A stretch of DNA of 42,928 nt, taken from Candidatus Woesearchaeota archaeon (GTDB lineage Archaea; Nanobdellota; Nanobdellia; Woesearchaeales; UBA11576). The position numbers and the translations under genes are program-made. The notes beneath the pieces were generated by a model. It was given only the letters and a program-made list of their open reading frames with translations, was not told where the DNA came from and did not search any database. The DNA is taken from contig JACQXV010000175.1 of NCBI GenBank assembly GCA_016208715.1, forward strand, positions 1 to 42,928, read 5' to 3'. Positions 8,682 through 17,155 of this stretch are shown one piece after another. How positions within the stretch are numbered: the first letter of the stretch is position 1; the number at the start of each line of letters is the position of its first letter.

Positions 8682-8690
8682 ATTTAAATA
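8682..8690 (+). promoter_or_regulatory. TATA box of the ferredoxin-DUF4346 gene
   Basis: ATTTAAATA is centred about 26 bp before the ATG at 8713, predicting an essentially leaderless mRNA. It rules out the longer frame that begins inside repeat B3. Confidence 0.6.
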
Positions 8691-8712
8691 CCATTGCAGA
8701 TTTGCGCTCAAC

Positions 8713-9327
8713 ATGGCTACGAATAGACTAAGGATCGAGTATGACAAGGCCGCCTGCGTCGGCGCTCAGACGTGCGTTCGCTCTAGTCCGCATCATTTTG
8801 AGATGCATAAGGATAAAGCGCACCTGAAAGGCTCAAGCAGCCACAGTGACGACAAGCTTGTCCTTGAGACGGAATGCGATGATGAACACTTTGCGAAAGT
8901 GATTGAAGCTGCAAACGCGTGTCCAGCCAACGCGATCAAAATAATCAATAAGGATTCGGGAGAGGAGATTGTCACGACAAACGTGAATGTCGTTGATGAT
9001 GTGAAACACATTAAAGCAAGGTATGACGATCTAAAGGAATTTGTTCTTGACCCGAAAGGATATTTCCTGATTCGCACAATTCCAGAAAAAAAGTGCATTG
9101 AAGTCGGTTTCTGTGGGTCCCGTAACAAGGTAGAATTGATCGTTTCAGGAACAAAACCCATCGATATCTACACGAACGTGCTTCGCGAAAATGTGACTTC
9201 ACGCATGGAACATGCAGCGTACTTGGGCCGCGAGCTGCAGAAAGCTTACACCGCACTGCAATTGGGCCTCCCCTATGTGCAAGACGAAGAACTTGATTTT
9301 TCTGTGTTGACAAAGAAAAAAGTTTAA
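8713..9327 (+). CDS. Ferredoxin domain fused to a DUF4346-like domain
   Basis: The 204-residue protein starts MATNRLRIEYDKAACVGA. Residues about 1-85 resemble a single-cluster ferredoxin of the CVGAxxC type: CVGAQTC near the start and ACPANAIKI near residue 80. The usual second ligand position is occupied by alanine, which in this family often means a 3Fe-4S or labile cluster. Residues about 110-200 (LDPKGYFLIR, then ENVTSRMEHAAYLGREL and LGLPYVQD) match what I know of DUF4346, a domain linked to methanopterin methyltransferase-related proteins. It probably acts as a cytoplasmic electron carrier or sensor; the partner is unknown. The start follows from the TATA box at 8682. Confidence 0.8.
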   Translation: MATNRLRIEYDKAACVGAQTCVRSSPHHFEMHKDKAHLKGSSSHSDDKLVLETECDDEHFAKVIEAANACPANAIKIINKDSGEEIVTTNVNVVDDVKHIKARYDDLKEFVLDPKGYFLIRTIPEKKCIEVGFCGSRNKVELIVSGTKPIDIYTNVLRENVTSRMEHAAYLGRELQKAYTALQLGLPYVQDEELDFSVLTKKKV

Positions 9328-9367
9328 ATAATGCCGATGCTCCTTTTGCGAAAAAGAGGTTGTACCA

Positions 9368-9895
9368 ATGAAAAAAAGCAGCGTTATTCTGATTCTGTTG
9401 CTGACTGTGTTAGTCGTTGCTTGTGTTCCAAAACAATCTTCACAACCCGAAGTTGCTGTTGAGTCGGAGAATGACATTGAAACTTTGCCCGAAGAGACTG
9501 TTCTTGAGCCAACAGAAGTTGAATCAACAGAAGTCGCTGTGCAAGAACAACCCCCTGTAAAACCGATCGGCACTCAGTTTAAATCCCACAGTGAAGAAGC
9601 TCCCAAAAAAACACCGGCGCCCGCTATTATTGTTGCTGGCGTTATCAACCTCACAAAACAAAAAACGATGAGTGCGGATTTGAAAGTTATCACGATAGGC
9701 GAGACTCTTACCTGGAAAAACGAAAACGCCTTCGCCCACCAACTTGTTGTAGAACTCAATGGTGTGCGCATAAGTGATGGCCGGCGAATGAATCCTGGAG
9801 AAGCGTGGTCATTTACCTTCGATAAACAAGGCGAGTATCTTGTACGCGATATATTTTCTGGAAATATGAGAATGCTTGTAAGAGTTGAACCATGA
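9368..9895 (+). CDS. Lipoprotein with degenerate cupredoxin-like domain
   Basis: This 175-residue exported protein begins with a lipoprotein signal peptide: a short KK start, a hydrophobic core and the lipobox LVVAC with the cysteine at about residue 19. A low-complexity acidic/proline linker rich in E, V, P and T follows (about 20-90). The C-terminal 85 residues look like a cupredoxin beta-sandwich (GETLTWKNENAFAHQLVVE, then NPGEAWSFTFDKQGEYLVRD). One candidate copper ligand (His in AHQ) and a late methionine are present, but the CxxH ligand loop is replaced by DIFSGNMRM. Type 1 copper binding is therefore doubtful. A TTTAAATAA box (about 9325) and a GAGG ribosome-binding site precede it. 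Confidence 0.8.
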   Translation: MKKSSVILILLLTVLVVACVPKQSSQPEVAVESENDIETLPEETVLEPTEVESTEVAVQEQPPVKPIGTQFKSHSEEAPKKTPAPAIIVAGVINLTKQKTMSADLKVITIGETLTWKNENAFAHQLVVELNGVRISDGRRMNPGEAWSFTFDKQGEYLVRDIFSGNMRMLVRVEP

Positions 9896-9962
9896 TGCGC
9901 CTCTTTTTATAAACACTATATAATAACTTTTAAATATTCTCTCGATGTTATTCTCAATGTAG

Positions 9963-10160
9963 TGCACAAAAATGTCGCCAAACATTTTGGTGTGGGGTTT
10001 AAAACCCAGTCCTTTAGGGCGACATTTTTGGCATCCTAAATGTCAGAAATGCAAAGCATTTCTGAGCATGCTCAGAAACCAAAGGTTTCTGACAAATCGG
10101 TCTCGTCCGTTCAAACTCCGCACTTTAGTGCGGAGTAGGACGCCTGCGACCGATTTTTAG
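9963..10160 (+). repeat. Family A three-armed repeat (copy A1, subtype 1)
   Basis: Begins TGCACAAAAATGTCGCC, whose TGTCGCC pairs with GGCGACA further on. A middle arm follows: TGTCAGAAATGCAAAGCA with its complement around a GAGCATGCTC palindrome. The last arm is CTCCGCAC-TTTA-GTGCGGAG. The outer pair of that arm is AATCGGTC/GACCGATT. The 62-codon frame inside it arises from the palindromes and is not considered a gene. Confidence 0.9.
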
Positions 10161-10182
10161 GATATTACTTCAAGCGTTATTC

Positions 10183-10314
10183 ATGGAAGACACGGCCGAT
10201 AATCTGAAAACGGAGATGGAAGAGGAGCGTCTTCGGTCGTATTTAGAGAAGTACGCGCCGAAAGAGCCAGACAAAAATAAAAATAAGAAGTTACAACAGT
10301 TTATAGAGTATTAA
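10183..10314 (+). CDS. Small charged orphan protein
   Basis: A 43-residue frame (MEDTADNLKTEMEEERLRS and onward) that is strongly charged, helix-prone and ends in KKLQQFIEY. It begins just after repeat A1 and its stop overlaps the stop of the convergent alkyltransferase gene by a few bases. A GCGTTATTC stretch precedes it but no clear ribosome-binding site is seen. No family is recognised; it could be spurious, but its composition is protein-like. Confidence 0.4.
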   Translation: MEDTADNLKTEMEEERLRSYLEKYAPKEPDKNKNKKLQQFIEY

Positions 10315-10652
10315 TGTGCGCCAAACTGAAACCGTTTCTTCTCAAAATCAACAATCTTCCCACTCTTTACGTCTACGCCCTCTTTTTCAAGCAACGCCGT
10401 CTTTTTCTCGCAACCCAATGCAAAACCTCCAATGCGACCATCACTGTTGACGACACGATGGCAGGGTACGTGTGGAGCGTAGGGATTCTTGTTCATGGCA
10501 TTTCCTACAGCGCGGTACGCCTTGGTTCCCAGAGCGCGCGCAATGTCGGCATACGTAACGACCTTGCCTGCAGGCACTTGCCGCAGAAGTTCGTATGTCT
10601 TTTCATTGAAAGCTATGCTTCCAGAATCGTTTTTGAGATCCCAAGGTTTCAT
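10311..10652 (-). CDS. ogt: Methylated-DNA--protein-cysteine methyltransferase (minimal form)
   Basis: Removes alkyl groups from O6-alkylguanine by irreversible transfer to its own cysteine. Only the catalytic domain is present (113 residues; typical Ogt proteins are about 150-180 with an amino-terminal domain). The active-site PCHRV is followed by the VNSDGRIGGF hinge region. The arginine finger helix YRAVGNAMNKNP and the winged-helix segment VPAGKVVTYADIARALG are intact. Because the cysteine is present it should be an active enzyme, not an alkyltransferase-like ATL protein. It is transcribed alone, convergent with the small orphan. Confidence 0.92.
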   Translation of the reverse strand: MKPWDLKNDSGSIAFNEKTYELLRQVPAGKVVTYADIARALGTKAYRAVGNAMNKNPYAPHVPCHRVVNSDGRIGGFALGCEKKTALLEKEGVDVKSGKIVDFEKKRFQFGAH

Positions 10653-10798
10653 ATTCTGTTAAATCAGCTGTAGGCCGCTTGACATCAACACGGCAATTGT
10701 ATATATTTCTTGCCATATAACCCACGGAGTGTTGTGCCGTACGAGAACCATTCTTGAGTGCCTTGACTTCTTCTGAAAACGCCCGCGCATTTCGGTCA

Positions 10799-11023
10799 TG
10801 CACAAAAATGTCGCCAAACATTTTAATGTCGCCAAACATTTTTGTGTAGGGTTTGAAACCCCGCCCTTTAGGGCGACATTTTTGGCATCCTAAATGTCAG
10901 AAATGCAAAGCATTTCTGAGCATGCTCAGATACCAAAGGTTTCTGACAAATCGGTCTATACATGCAGGCGTCCGTTCAAGCTCAGCACTTTAGTGCGGAG
11001 TAGGACGCCTGCGACCGATTTTT
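10799..11023 (+). repeat. Family A three-armed repeat (copy A2, subtype 1)
   Basis: Same architecture as A1. The opening is locally duplicated: TGTCGCCAAACATTTT occurs twice in the first 45 bases, so this copy is longer. The terminal stem has the TATACATGCAGGCGTCC insertion also seen in A3. It ends GACCGATTTTTATGATAT. Confidence 0.9.
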
Positions 11024-11176
11024 ATGATATGGCTTATTGTTTCTTGCCTTCTGGTCTTCACGCGAGAGGCCTATGACGAGGAGCACGAGGGAAAGCCCTT
11101 CATCCGTCTTGACAGAGATTGGAAGTGTTTTTTCCGCGGCGCACAAAAAGGCGCGTACGTGAAAATGAAGGTCTAG
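11024..11176 (+). pseudogene. Probable C-terminal remnant of a gene cut by repeat A2
   Basis: A 50-codon frame begins inside the last bases of repeat A2. Its second half reads like genuine protein: EAYDEEHEGKPFIRLDRD, then WKCFFRGAQKGAYVKMKV. The first 13 residues are hydrophobic and partly derive from the repeat end. The simplest reading is that A2 inserted into, or recombined with, an older gene and left its 3' end; a short functional peptide cannot be excluded. The stop overlaps the end of the convergent methyltransferase-kinase gene. Confidence 0.35.
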
Positions 11177-12357
11177 ATGAAGATCTGGACGAGCGCGAGT
11201 ATCGCGTTGTAGTCTGCTTTTGATAATGTTCGTTTGTATGCTGCTGCTCGCCGCATCATCTCCCCCTTGTCAATGATGATTCCTTTCGTTGCAAGGATAG
11301 GCTGTACGAGCGCAGATGTGACAAACTGACAGAACTGCGTTACATTGTGCGGTTTGTGCGTAGGTTTACATCGCTCAAAATCGACAAGCGTTGCCTTCTT
11401 GCGTGGGGTGACGATCACGTGCTTGACCGGATGATGCATTTCTTCTTTATTGAAATGCATGACGTCCATTGTGTACATTTGTGAGAACACGTCAAGCAGC
11501 ACTTTGCGCGTTTCTGCTTTACTTGCTGACTGGAGATAGTCTAAAATAAATCTTCCAGGAACAAATTCGTAGATAAAGAAGTTTTCACCGTGATCGATTA
11601 AAATAGGACCGATTCCCTTCTTATTAAGTTTCTTTAGCATCGTAATTTCGTTATTCACCGTTCCTTTCGCTGCGATGTCCCAACGCTGAATTTTTATTGT
11701 GAGCAGCCGTGTAAATCGTCCTTTTTTCTGATTCGCAGTGAATATGAGCCCCCGATGGCCTTTAGCGAGTCGCCTGATGTTCCTGCAGCCTTTGTCGTCG
11801 AGTATCTTGTCAAAGTAGTTCTTAGAAATTTTGTATACGTACAATGTCTCGAAAGGGATTTTTCTGGACGAGATTTCTTCGTGATCGAGAAGGTTGTTCT
11901 GCAGAATTTCGTTAATTTTCTCTCTCCCGGTCAAGGAGCTGAAGAGAAGCAGCACAATGCCGTCTCTTGTAAGATGCTCGTTAACAGAATTGAGGAACCG
12001 TTCAGTCAATTCATACCCGCGCTTTCCGCCTGTGGTAACTCGCCGAACCTCCTCATCCTCGCGCCGATCATAAGGAAGGTACGGTGGATTGAAAAGGATT
12101 GTATCAAACTTTTCTGTGACTGCAGAGAAGAGATCGGAAACTTTCCACTGTATTTTCTTGCTGACGGCGTGCTCTTGGCAATGCCTGATTGCGTCTTTGT
12201 CGATATCGACTGCGAGAACGGCGCGCACTTCTTCTTTTTGCGCGGCTGCTTCGGCGAGTACCCCGGAACCTGCGCCGATTTCAAGAACCGCCCCGTGCGC
12301 GTATTTTGTTACTTGTTCCAACAGTAAATCCGTGTCGTCAGAAGGTTCGTAGATCAT
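11173..12357 (-). CDS. Fusion of HemK/Mtq2-like methyltransferase and COG2112-like protein kinase
   Basis: This 394-residue protein has two parts. Residues about 1-185 form a SAM-dependent methyltransferase: motif I LEIGAGSGVLA, acidic motif II AVDIDKD and the catalytic NPPYLPYD of the HemK/PrmC/Mtq2 group that methylates glutamine in release factors. Residues about 190-394 resemble the archaeal predicted Ser/Thr kinase COG2112. They show an EYFVPG-like hinge (YEFVPGRF), a KHVIV segment where the catalytic loop is expected, and the metal-binding DFERCK. Family assignments are from remembered motifs. The ATG at 12357 lies 12 bp after the acetyl-CoA synthetase alpha stop, so the two are probably cotranscribed. 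Confidence 0.85.
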   Translation of the reverse strand: MIYEPSDDTDLLLEQVTKYAHGAVLEIGAGSGVLAEAAAQKEEVRAVLAVDIDKDAIRHCQEHAVSKKIQWKVSDLFSAVTEKFDTILFNPPYLPYDRREDEEVRRVTTGGKRGYELTERFLNSVNEHLTRDGIVLLLFSSLTGREKINEILQNNLLDHEEISSRKIPFETLYVYKISKNYFDKILDDKGCRNIRRLAKGHRGLIFTANQKKGRFTRLLTIKIQRWDIAAKGTVNNEITMLKKLNKKGIGPILIDHGENFFIYEFVPGRFILDYLQSASKAETRKVLLDVFSQMYTMDVMHFNKEEMHHPVKHVIVTPRKKATLVDFERCKPTHKPHNVTQFCQFVTSALVQPILATKGIIIDKGEMMRRAAAYKRTLSKADYNAILALVQIFI

Positions 12358-12369
12358 GGTGGCAGTTGT

Positions 12370-13749
12370 TCACGAATTTAACGAATAATAATCGACGAGA
12401 TACTTAATGGCAAGAACTGCTTTTTCAGGGAATTCGTATACAGGAACTCCATTCTTTTCCAGCTTTGGTTTGATTGTTTTTCTAAATTCTTGTCCGGTTG
12501 CAACAACAATGATGGGCTTTTTCTTCACGTCGTGCGCTTTAATGAGCACTTCGGCTATATCCTGCCCAAGGAGGGGCGCTTGATAGAGCGTGATGGCAAG
12601 GATAATGTCAATGGAACGATCTCTGATTGCTGCATCGATTGCTTCTTTAAACCATTGTGTAGTTCCGTTGCCGGTGAGATCGATGGGATTCTTGACTACG
12701 GCGATGTTTGTAAACTTTTTTGTAAGTTTTTTTCGGGTTGATTCATCCATAACTGCAATTCGCAGCCCATTCTTGATGATGGCGTCGGTCGCGAGAACAC
12801 CAAACCCTCCGCCGTTCGTGATGACCTGCACGCGGTTTCCTTTAGGCCGCACTGAAGTCTGCAATAGGTGTGCGATCTGAAAGAGCTCCTCTATGCATTC
12901 TACTTGCAGCAATCCTGCTTGTCGGAATGCCCCCTTGTAGATTTCTGGATCTCCGGCAAGCGCTCCGGTGTGCGAGAGGATTGCACGCGACCCCTCAGCA
13001 GTCATTCCGCCTTTCATTACTAAGATGGGCTTCTTTTTTGATGCGGCTCGCGCAACCCGCATGAACTTTTTTCCGTCTTTGACGCCTTCGCTAAAGAGGC
13101 AGATGACTTTTGTCTTTGGGTCGCTGCCAAGATACTCGATTAAGTCTGTCTCGTCGACATTGATGGCGTTGCCGTAGCTGATGAATTTAGAAAACCCAAA
13201 ACCGTTTTCACTCGAGAGATCAATAAGGGCCGCGCCTGCAGATCCCGACTGGCACAAGAATGCTATCTCGCCAATTTTTGGCCGTTCAAGGCGCTGCGGT
13301 GGGAGAAAGAGTGTATCAAGGAGGGATGAAGAGTCATAGACGCCGAGGCAGTTTGGTCCGATCACTTTGATTCCGTGTTTGTTAAGTTTTGATTTGAGCC
13401 GATCGCGTAAAAGGAAGTTACCGACTTCTTCAAACCCGGCGCTAATGATAACGGCGTGCTTGACGCCTTTCTTTGCACAATCCTCGATCACTTCGAGAAC
13501 GGTTAGCGCAGGTGTAGCGATGATGGCGAGATCGACCTTTTCTGGAATGTCGTGAATATTCGGGTAGCACGTTTGGCCAAGGATGTTTTTTTCATTCGGA
13601 TTCACAAGGAAATATTTACCTGAAAACTTCCCATCCAAGAAATTTCGAAAGATGACATGACCGAGTTTTTTGGGATTTGCAGAGACTCCAATAATGGCTA
13701 CTGATTTTGGATAGAAGAATTTCTCAAGCCCTGCCTCTTTTTTTGCCAT
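12370..13749 (-). CDS. acdA: Acetyl-CoA synthetase (ADP-forming), alpha subunit
   Basis: Converts acetyl-CoA, ADP and phosphate to acetate, ATP and CoA in archaeal fermentation, together with the beta subunit encoded divergently at 14121. The 459 residues show an amino-terminal CoA-binding Rossmann domain (FYPKSVAIIGVSANPKKLG), then succinyl-CoA-ligase-like domains (KVIGPNCLGVYD, FLCQSGSAGAALID). The phosphorylated-histidine loop is SRAILSHTGALAGD. The frame stays open for 31 more codons into repeat B4, but the TATA box at 13771 makes the ATG at 13749 (MAKKEAGLEKFFYP) the natural start. The length equals alpha subunits of split enzymes. Confidence 0.93.
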   Translation of the reverse strand: MAKKEAGLEKFFYPKSVAIIGVSANPKKLGHVIFRNFLDGKFSGKYFLVNPNEKNILGQTCYPNIHDIPEKVDLAIIATPALTVLEVIEDCAKKGVKHAVIISAGFEEVGNFLLRDRLKSKLNKHGIKVIGPNCLGVYDSSSLLDTLFLPPQRLERPKIGEIAFLCQSGSAGAALIDLSSENGFGFSKFISYGNAINVDETDLIEYLGSDPKTKVICLFSEGVKDGKKFMRVARAASKKKPILVMKGGMTAEGSRAILSHTGALAGDPEIYKGAFRQAGLLQVECIEELFQIAHLLQTSVRPKGNRVQVITNGGGFGVLATDAIIKNGLRIAVMDESTRKKLTKKFTNIAVVKNPIDLTGNGTTQWFKEAIDAAIRDRSIDIILAITLYQAPLLGQDIAEVLIKAHDVKKKPIIVVATGQEFRKTIKPKLEKNGVPVYEFPEKAVLAIKYLVDYYSLNS

Positions 13750-13770
13750 GATGGTATTTGCGTAGATTTG

Positions 13771-13780
13771 CTTTATATAT
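13771..13780 (-). promoter_or_regulatory. TATA box of acdA
   Basis: On the complement the sequence reads ATATATAAAG, about 25 bp before the ATG at 13749, predicting a leaderless or nearly leaderless transcript. Confidence 0.6.
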
Positions 13781-13803
13781 CTTTTGAACGTATACATGTG
13801 AGA

Positions 13804-13996
13804 GGCTCTGTCCCGAATCTCGCTTGCGCTCGGCCGCTGCACCGCTCGCTGTGAACATCTCAGGCAGCGGCAAACCTTCGGTTTGCTGGTCTTTTTTGCG
13901 TTGCAAAAAAGGCAATCTTGTCGCCGAGATGGATGTTTAACGACATGTTTATCGCTTCAGCTCGCAGGGTGGCAGCGACACACTCGGGACAGAGCC
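13804..13996 (+). repeat. Family B palindromic element (copy B4, with inserted hairpin)
   Basis: Complete termini GGCTCTGTCCCGAAT and CTCGGGACAGAGCC. Compared with B3 it contains an extra block near 13868-13915 made of AAACCTTCGGTTT and CTTTTTTGCGTTGCAAAAAAG hairpins. It occupies the divergent spacer between acdA and acdB. Confidence 0.85.
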
Positions 13997-14090
13997 CATG
14001 CGAGATATACGTGCACGCTGAAATGGCAGCTGCAACATAGATCGCAAGTCAGCATTTTTGCACTACCGTCTCACCCGTCTCACCACAAAC

Positions 14091-14100
14091 TATATAAAAA
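14091..14100 (+). promoter_or_regulatory. TATA box of acdB
   Basis: TATATAAAAA lies about 25 bp before the ATG at 14121, again predicting a leaderless mRNA. It supports this ATG over the longer frame from 14058. Confidence 0.6.
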
Positions 14101-14120
14101 CAGCCGTACATATTTTCTAC

Positions 14121-14774
14121 ATGAAAAAGGAGGTGCTCAGTCAGGAGCTTGCGCAGACGATCGTCTCGAAATATATTCCTTGTGCGAAAAACAAGCTTGT
14201 GTTCAGCGTTGAAGATGCGCTGCGCTTTTCTGTAGGCTATCCTCGCGTTCTCAAGTTAATTTCACCGCAGGCCATTCACAAGTCAGAATTGAATCTTGTG
14301 CGTATTGCCAAGGACATGTTTGACCTCAAAGATCATTTTGCAGAGCTTGTGAACATTGCACAGAAGAATCATCTTTCTGTTGATGGGATGCTGGTGCAAG
14401 AATTTGTTCCAGGGAATCAATTACTAATCGGCATCAAGAAAGATCCCACATTCGGTCACGTCATTGTGCTTGGTCTTGGCGGAATTTTTGTAGAAATATT
14501 AAAGGATATGGCTTTTCGTGTGTGTCCAATCACGGCACGCGACGTGCAGATGATGATTGATGAACTCAAATCAAAAGAGATTCTGTATGGCGCACGAGGG
14601 CAAAAACCCGCAAATCTGGCGTTTCTCTCGGACTGTCTCGTGTCATTATCAAAAATTCATCTAAAACACCCAGATATCAGCGAACTTGATATCAACCCGT
14701 TTATTCTTAATGACAAAACTGGTGTGGCTGTTGATGTTAGGATGATAGTGGAAAGCGCACAGCCAGTAAAATAA
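14121..14774 (+). CDS. acdB: Acetyl-CoA synthetase (ADP-forming), beta subunit
   Basis: This 217-residue ATP-grasp protein completes the ADP-forming acetyl-CoA synthetase with the alpha subunit encoded divergently at 13749. Visible features are [17 protein letters not shown] (nucleotide/phosphohistidine domain start), [30 protein letters not shown] (an ATP-grasp core pattern of this family, written here in two overlapping motif parts: [12 protein letters not shown] and [15 protein letters not shown]) and the closing [10 protein letters not shown] metal site. The length is normal for a beta subunit. Start chosen from the TATA box at 14091. The two subunits are separated by repeat B4 and must rely on separate promoters for balanced expression. 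Confidence 0.92.
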   Translation: MKKEVLSQELAQTIVSKYIPCAKNKLVFSVEDALRFSVGYPRVLKLISPQAIHKSELNLVRIAKDMFDLKDHFAELVNIAQKNHLSVDGMLVQEFVPGNQLLIGIKKDPTFGHVIVLGLGGIFVEILKDMAFRVCPITARDVQMMIDELKSKEILYGARGQKPANLAFLSDCLVSLSKIHLKHPDISELDINPFILNDKTGVAVDVRMIVESAQPVK

Positions 14775-14991
14775 TTAATATGTATTATAATTAATATGTG
14801 TTTGTTCAGCTGATTCTACTGCACCGCCGCCACGGTGCTTGCCGCGCACGTAAAATATGTGAGGTACGCTGCTGCTTTGTCGCCGTATACTCCAACTATG
14901 CCACACAGGATTTTACTCCGTTACGAATGCGCCGTTCATAGGGTCGGCAGACCGAAAGTTAAACAAAGAAAGAAACAAGTTAGAGCGTTCT

Positions 14992-15153
14992 TTAATTCAT
15001 GCCCACGAGTATCGAATCTAGATTCTTCATCACGAATTCAAGAACATCAGAATCAGCAGCTTTGGGATTTTTTTGTCTGTATTCCAAAGCGTAATGTGCT
15101 GCAGCCATCATCGCAGCTTTGGTGCGATGAGGATCTTCATCTCTGCGAGCCAT
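14992..15153 (-). CDS. Small soluble orphan protein
   Basis: A 53-residue frame begins MARRDEDPHRTKAAMMAAAH and ends with a leucine-rich helix (DVLEFVMKNLDSILVGMN). The ATG at 15153 is preceded by GGTGAATACACT, a plausible ribosome-binding site at good spacing. It reads in the same direction as the unknown gene at 15213-16250, 59 bp downstream of it, so the two may be cotranscribed. No family is recognised. It is probably an alpha-helical small protein. Confidence 0.6.
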   Translation of the reverse strand: MARRDEDPHRTKAAMMAAAHYALEYRQKNPKAADSDVLEFVMKNLDSILVGMN

Positions 15154-15212
15154 AGTGTATTCACCTTTTAACGTTTTACAGATACGAAGATTAAGAATGA
15201 CCGTACCTGTTA

Positions 15213-16250
15213 CTAAACTATGGCTGGTTCAAATTCAGCAGGGCTATATAAACTTTGTTGTGGTTCTTCTGGACCGTCTAACGGAGTCCTAAAATGTGCT
15301 TCGTTTCGTTCTGTTTTAGGGGCAGAACGATCTCTAAGGTAAGAAATCTCTCTTAAAGAAAGTCCAAGGTCTTTTGGTGTGATGACAAACTCATTTCGCT
15401 TTTCGCTGAACTTATCATTTCCGTATGTTCTCAAGAGCCCAATGACCTTTTGTTTTGGGCTGAAGTAATCTTCGTCATTCAATGAGCCGTACACGCGTTC
15501 AATCTCTTCACGGGATGAACGATAGAGGAAGAATTCGGCACGAAGGCCGCTCGCATCAAACAGCGCAACCTTGCCTACGCCAGTTCCATCAATAACTGTC
15601 TGCTTGAGCACGTACGCTTTCTTCCCGCCAAACTGCGCTGCTGCAAACGCGGCTTGCGTTCTAGTGCCGATATTGTATCGTTCTTCTTCAGACACTATTC
15701 TGTTTGAATTCATATAGAGGAAGTCTGAGGGGAGGCACTTTGCATAGAGCTCGCCGAATGTGTTGACATGATTTTCTCGCGCTTCTCGTTTGTTATGTGC
15801 GCGAACGATCGATTTTCGAGTGATCGTCACCGCATCTTTACGCGTTGAGATTTGTAGATCATCAGAAGAGCCATTAATGGGAGAAGAAATGATGTAACCA
15901 CCATCTTGTCCTTGTTCTTGCACGATGCGTTTTTCTAATTCCGTAAGTGATTGATGTACAGAGCACGGGCTGTGTGAAAGATAATTGGCGATGCCTCTGA
16001 ATTTTTCAAAAATAACTGCGCCTATAAGGGGGTGTTTGTTTGCGCGTTCTTCGCCTTCACTATATTCATCCTCAAGTCCTTGTGCTACGGTGCGTTCAAA
16101 ATAGTTCTCCCGCACATTGAGGCCTGCAAGCATTGCAAAAATCTTATCCTTATGTGGCCCTATGAGAATTTCTTTTCCAGGAATGTCTGGCGCAACTGCT
16201 ACTTTGGCTTCTAGAGTGCTACATCTTTGTTTGTTTCCTTGTCTAACCAT
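15213..16250 (-). CDS. Unknown cytoplasmic protein
   Basis: A 345-residue protein with no signal peptide, membrane helix or recognised catalytic motif. It contains a mid-section with regular beta-like hydrophobic patterns (GGKKAYVLKQTVIDGTGVGK, ALFDASGLRAEFFLY) and a basic helix (ITRKSIVRAHNKREARENH). The tail is proline- and glutamate-rich and probably disordered. The ATG at 16250 (MVRQGNKQRCS) was preferred over one four codons upstream; neither has a strong ribosome-binding site. Its codon pattern is steady through the whole frame, supporting a real gene. Confidence 0.7.
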   Translation of the reverse strand: MVRQGNKQRCSTLEAKVAVAPDIPGKEILIGPHKDKIFAMLAGLNVRENYFERTVAQGLEDEYSEGEERANKHPLIGAVIFEKFRGIANYLSHSPCSVHQSLTELEKRIVQEQGQDGGYIISSPINGSSDDLQISTRKDAVTITRKSIVRAHNKREARENHVNTFGELYAKCLPSDFLYMNSNRIVSEEERYNIGTRTQAAFAAAQFGGKKAYVLKQTVIDGTGVGKVALFDASGLRAEFFLYRSSREEIERVYGSLNDEDYFSPKQKVIGLLRTYGNDKFSEKRNEFVITPKDLGLSLREISYLRDRSAPKTERNEAHFRTPLDGPEEPQQSLYSPAEFEPAIV

Positions 16251-16610
16251 ACCAAACCTCAATCGTTCGTTGTCACTGTTTCGTGTTTTACTGTAAAAAT
16301 TTGTCTAAACCGGGAAAATGTGCACTTTGTTTGCGCGTTCGTTCGTCACAACATAGCGACTCATACCAAGTGAATGATAAGCGCGAAAACATTTGACTGT
16401 TTTTTCAATGGAGAAGTTCTATCTGAACTCCTTTTATGATATTGCAGTTTAATTCAGCTTTATTTCGTTATAATAACGGATCTTTAGCGTTATCTTCTCA
16501 TTTGTACCTGTTACTTATTCTGATTTTACTAATATATAAGGCTTGTGGATTTGAAGTCTATATTTTGATCGATGTGGTTTAAGGTCTATTTTAATACTAT
16601 ATCAATATCA
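16251..16610. other. AT-rich intergenic region without a recognised gene
   Basis: Contains a CGTTATAATAACG palindrome at 16466-16478 and TATA-like AATATATAAGG near 16530. Neither is followed by a credible coding frame before repeat A3. I see no gene here. Confidence 0.4.
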
Positions 16611-16828
16611 TAAAAATCGGTCGCAGGCGTCCTACTCCGCACTAAAGTGCGGAGTTTGAACGGACGCCTGCATGTATAGACCGATTTGTCAGAAACCTTT
16701 GGTTTCTGAGCATGCTCAGAAATGCTTTGCATTTCTGACATTTAGTGACATTTAGGATGCCAAAAATGTCGCCCTAAAGGGCGGGGTTTCAAACCCTGCG
16801 CAAAAATGTTTGGCGACATTTTTGTGCA
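16611..16828 (-). repeat. Family A three-armed repeat (copy A3, subtype 1, inverted)
   Basis: Read on the complement it starts TGCACAAAAATGTCGCC and ends GACCGATTTTTATGATAT. A 10-base unit TGACATTTAG is duplicated in the middle spacer. The element is framed by ATATCAT and ATGATAT, which look like terminal inverted bases. Confidence 0.9.
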
Positions 16829-16996
16829 TGATATCAACAGGTTTAGATATCAATAATATCAATAGAGTCTAGAAAACGGTATCAGAAAAGTAACTCGCGC
16901 CTGCATACTAATCGCTGAAAAATTATAGCTCTGAAAAATTATAGAATAGAAAAATAATGGGCTGAAAAATAAGCATGCCGGCATTCAATCGTTGAC

Positions 16997-17141
16997 GGCT
17001 CTGTCTGGAATTGTGCCGCTGCCACCCCGCAAACTGAAACGATTTACATTGTGTTAAACATCGTCTCGGCAACAACATCACTTCAAACCTTCACAGCGAG
17101 CGGTGCAGCGGCCGAGCGCAAGCGAGATTCGGGACAGAGCC
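16997..17141 (-). repeat. Family B palindromic element (copy B5, inverted)
   Basis: On the plus strand it begins GGCTCTGTCTGGAATTGTGCC and ends GCGAGATTCGGGACAGAGCC (each end also present in other copies). The interior is in the opposite orientation to B3 and B4. Its right end abuts the promoter of the zinc-ribbon gene. Confidence 0.85.
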
Positions 17142-17155
17142 TATCGTTACCAAAC

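Noticed and set aside
9972-10160. Open frames inside family A repeats that contain a CxxC-like peptide (also at 10894, 36060 and 42725)
   Set aside because: The peptide follows from conserved palindromic DNA. Arm changes are compensatory at the base-pair level and not synonymous, and frames shift between copies.
14835-15155. Plus-strand 106-codon frame
   Set aside because: It overlaps the minus-strand 53-residue gene, which has a ribosome-binding site and better composition; its first part is low-complexity intergenic sequence.
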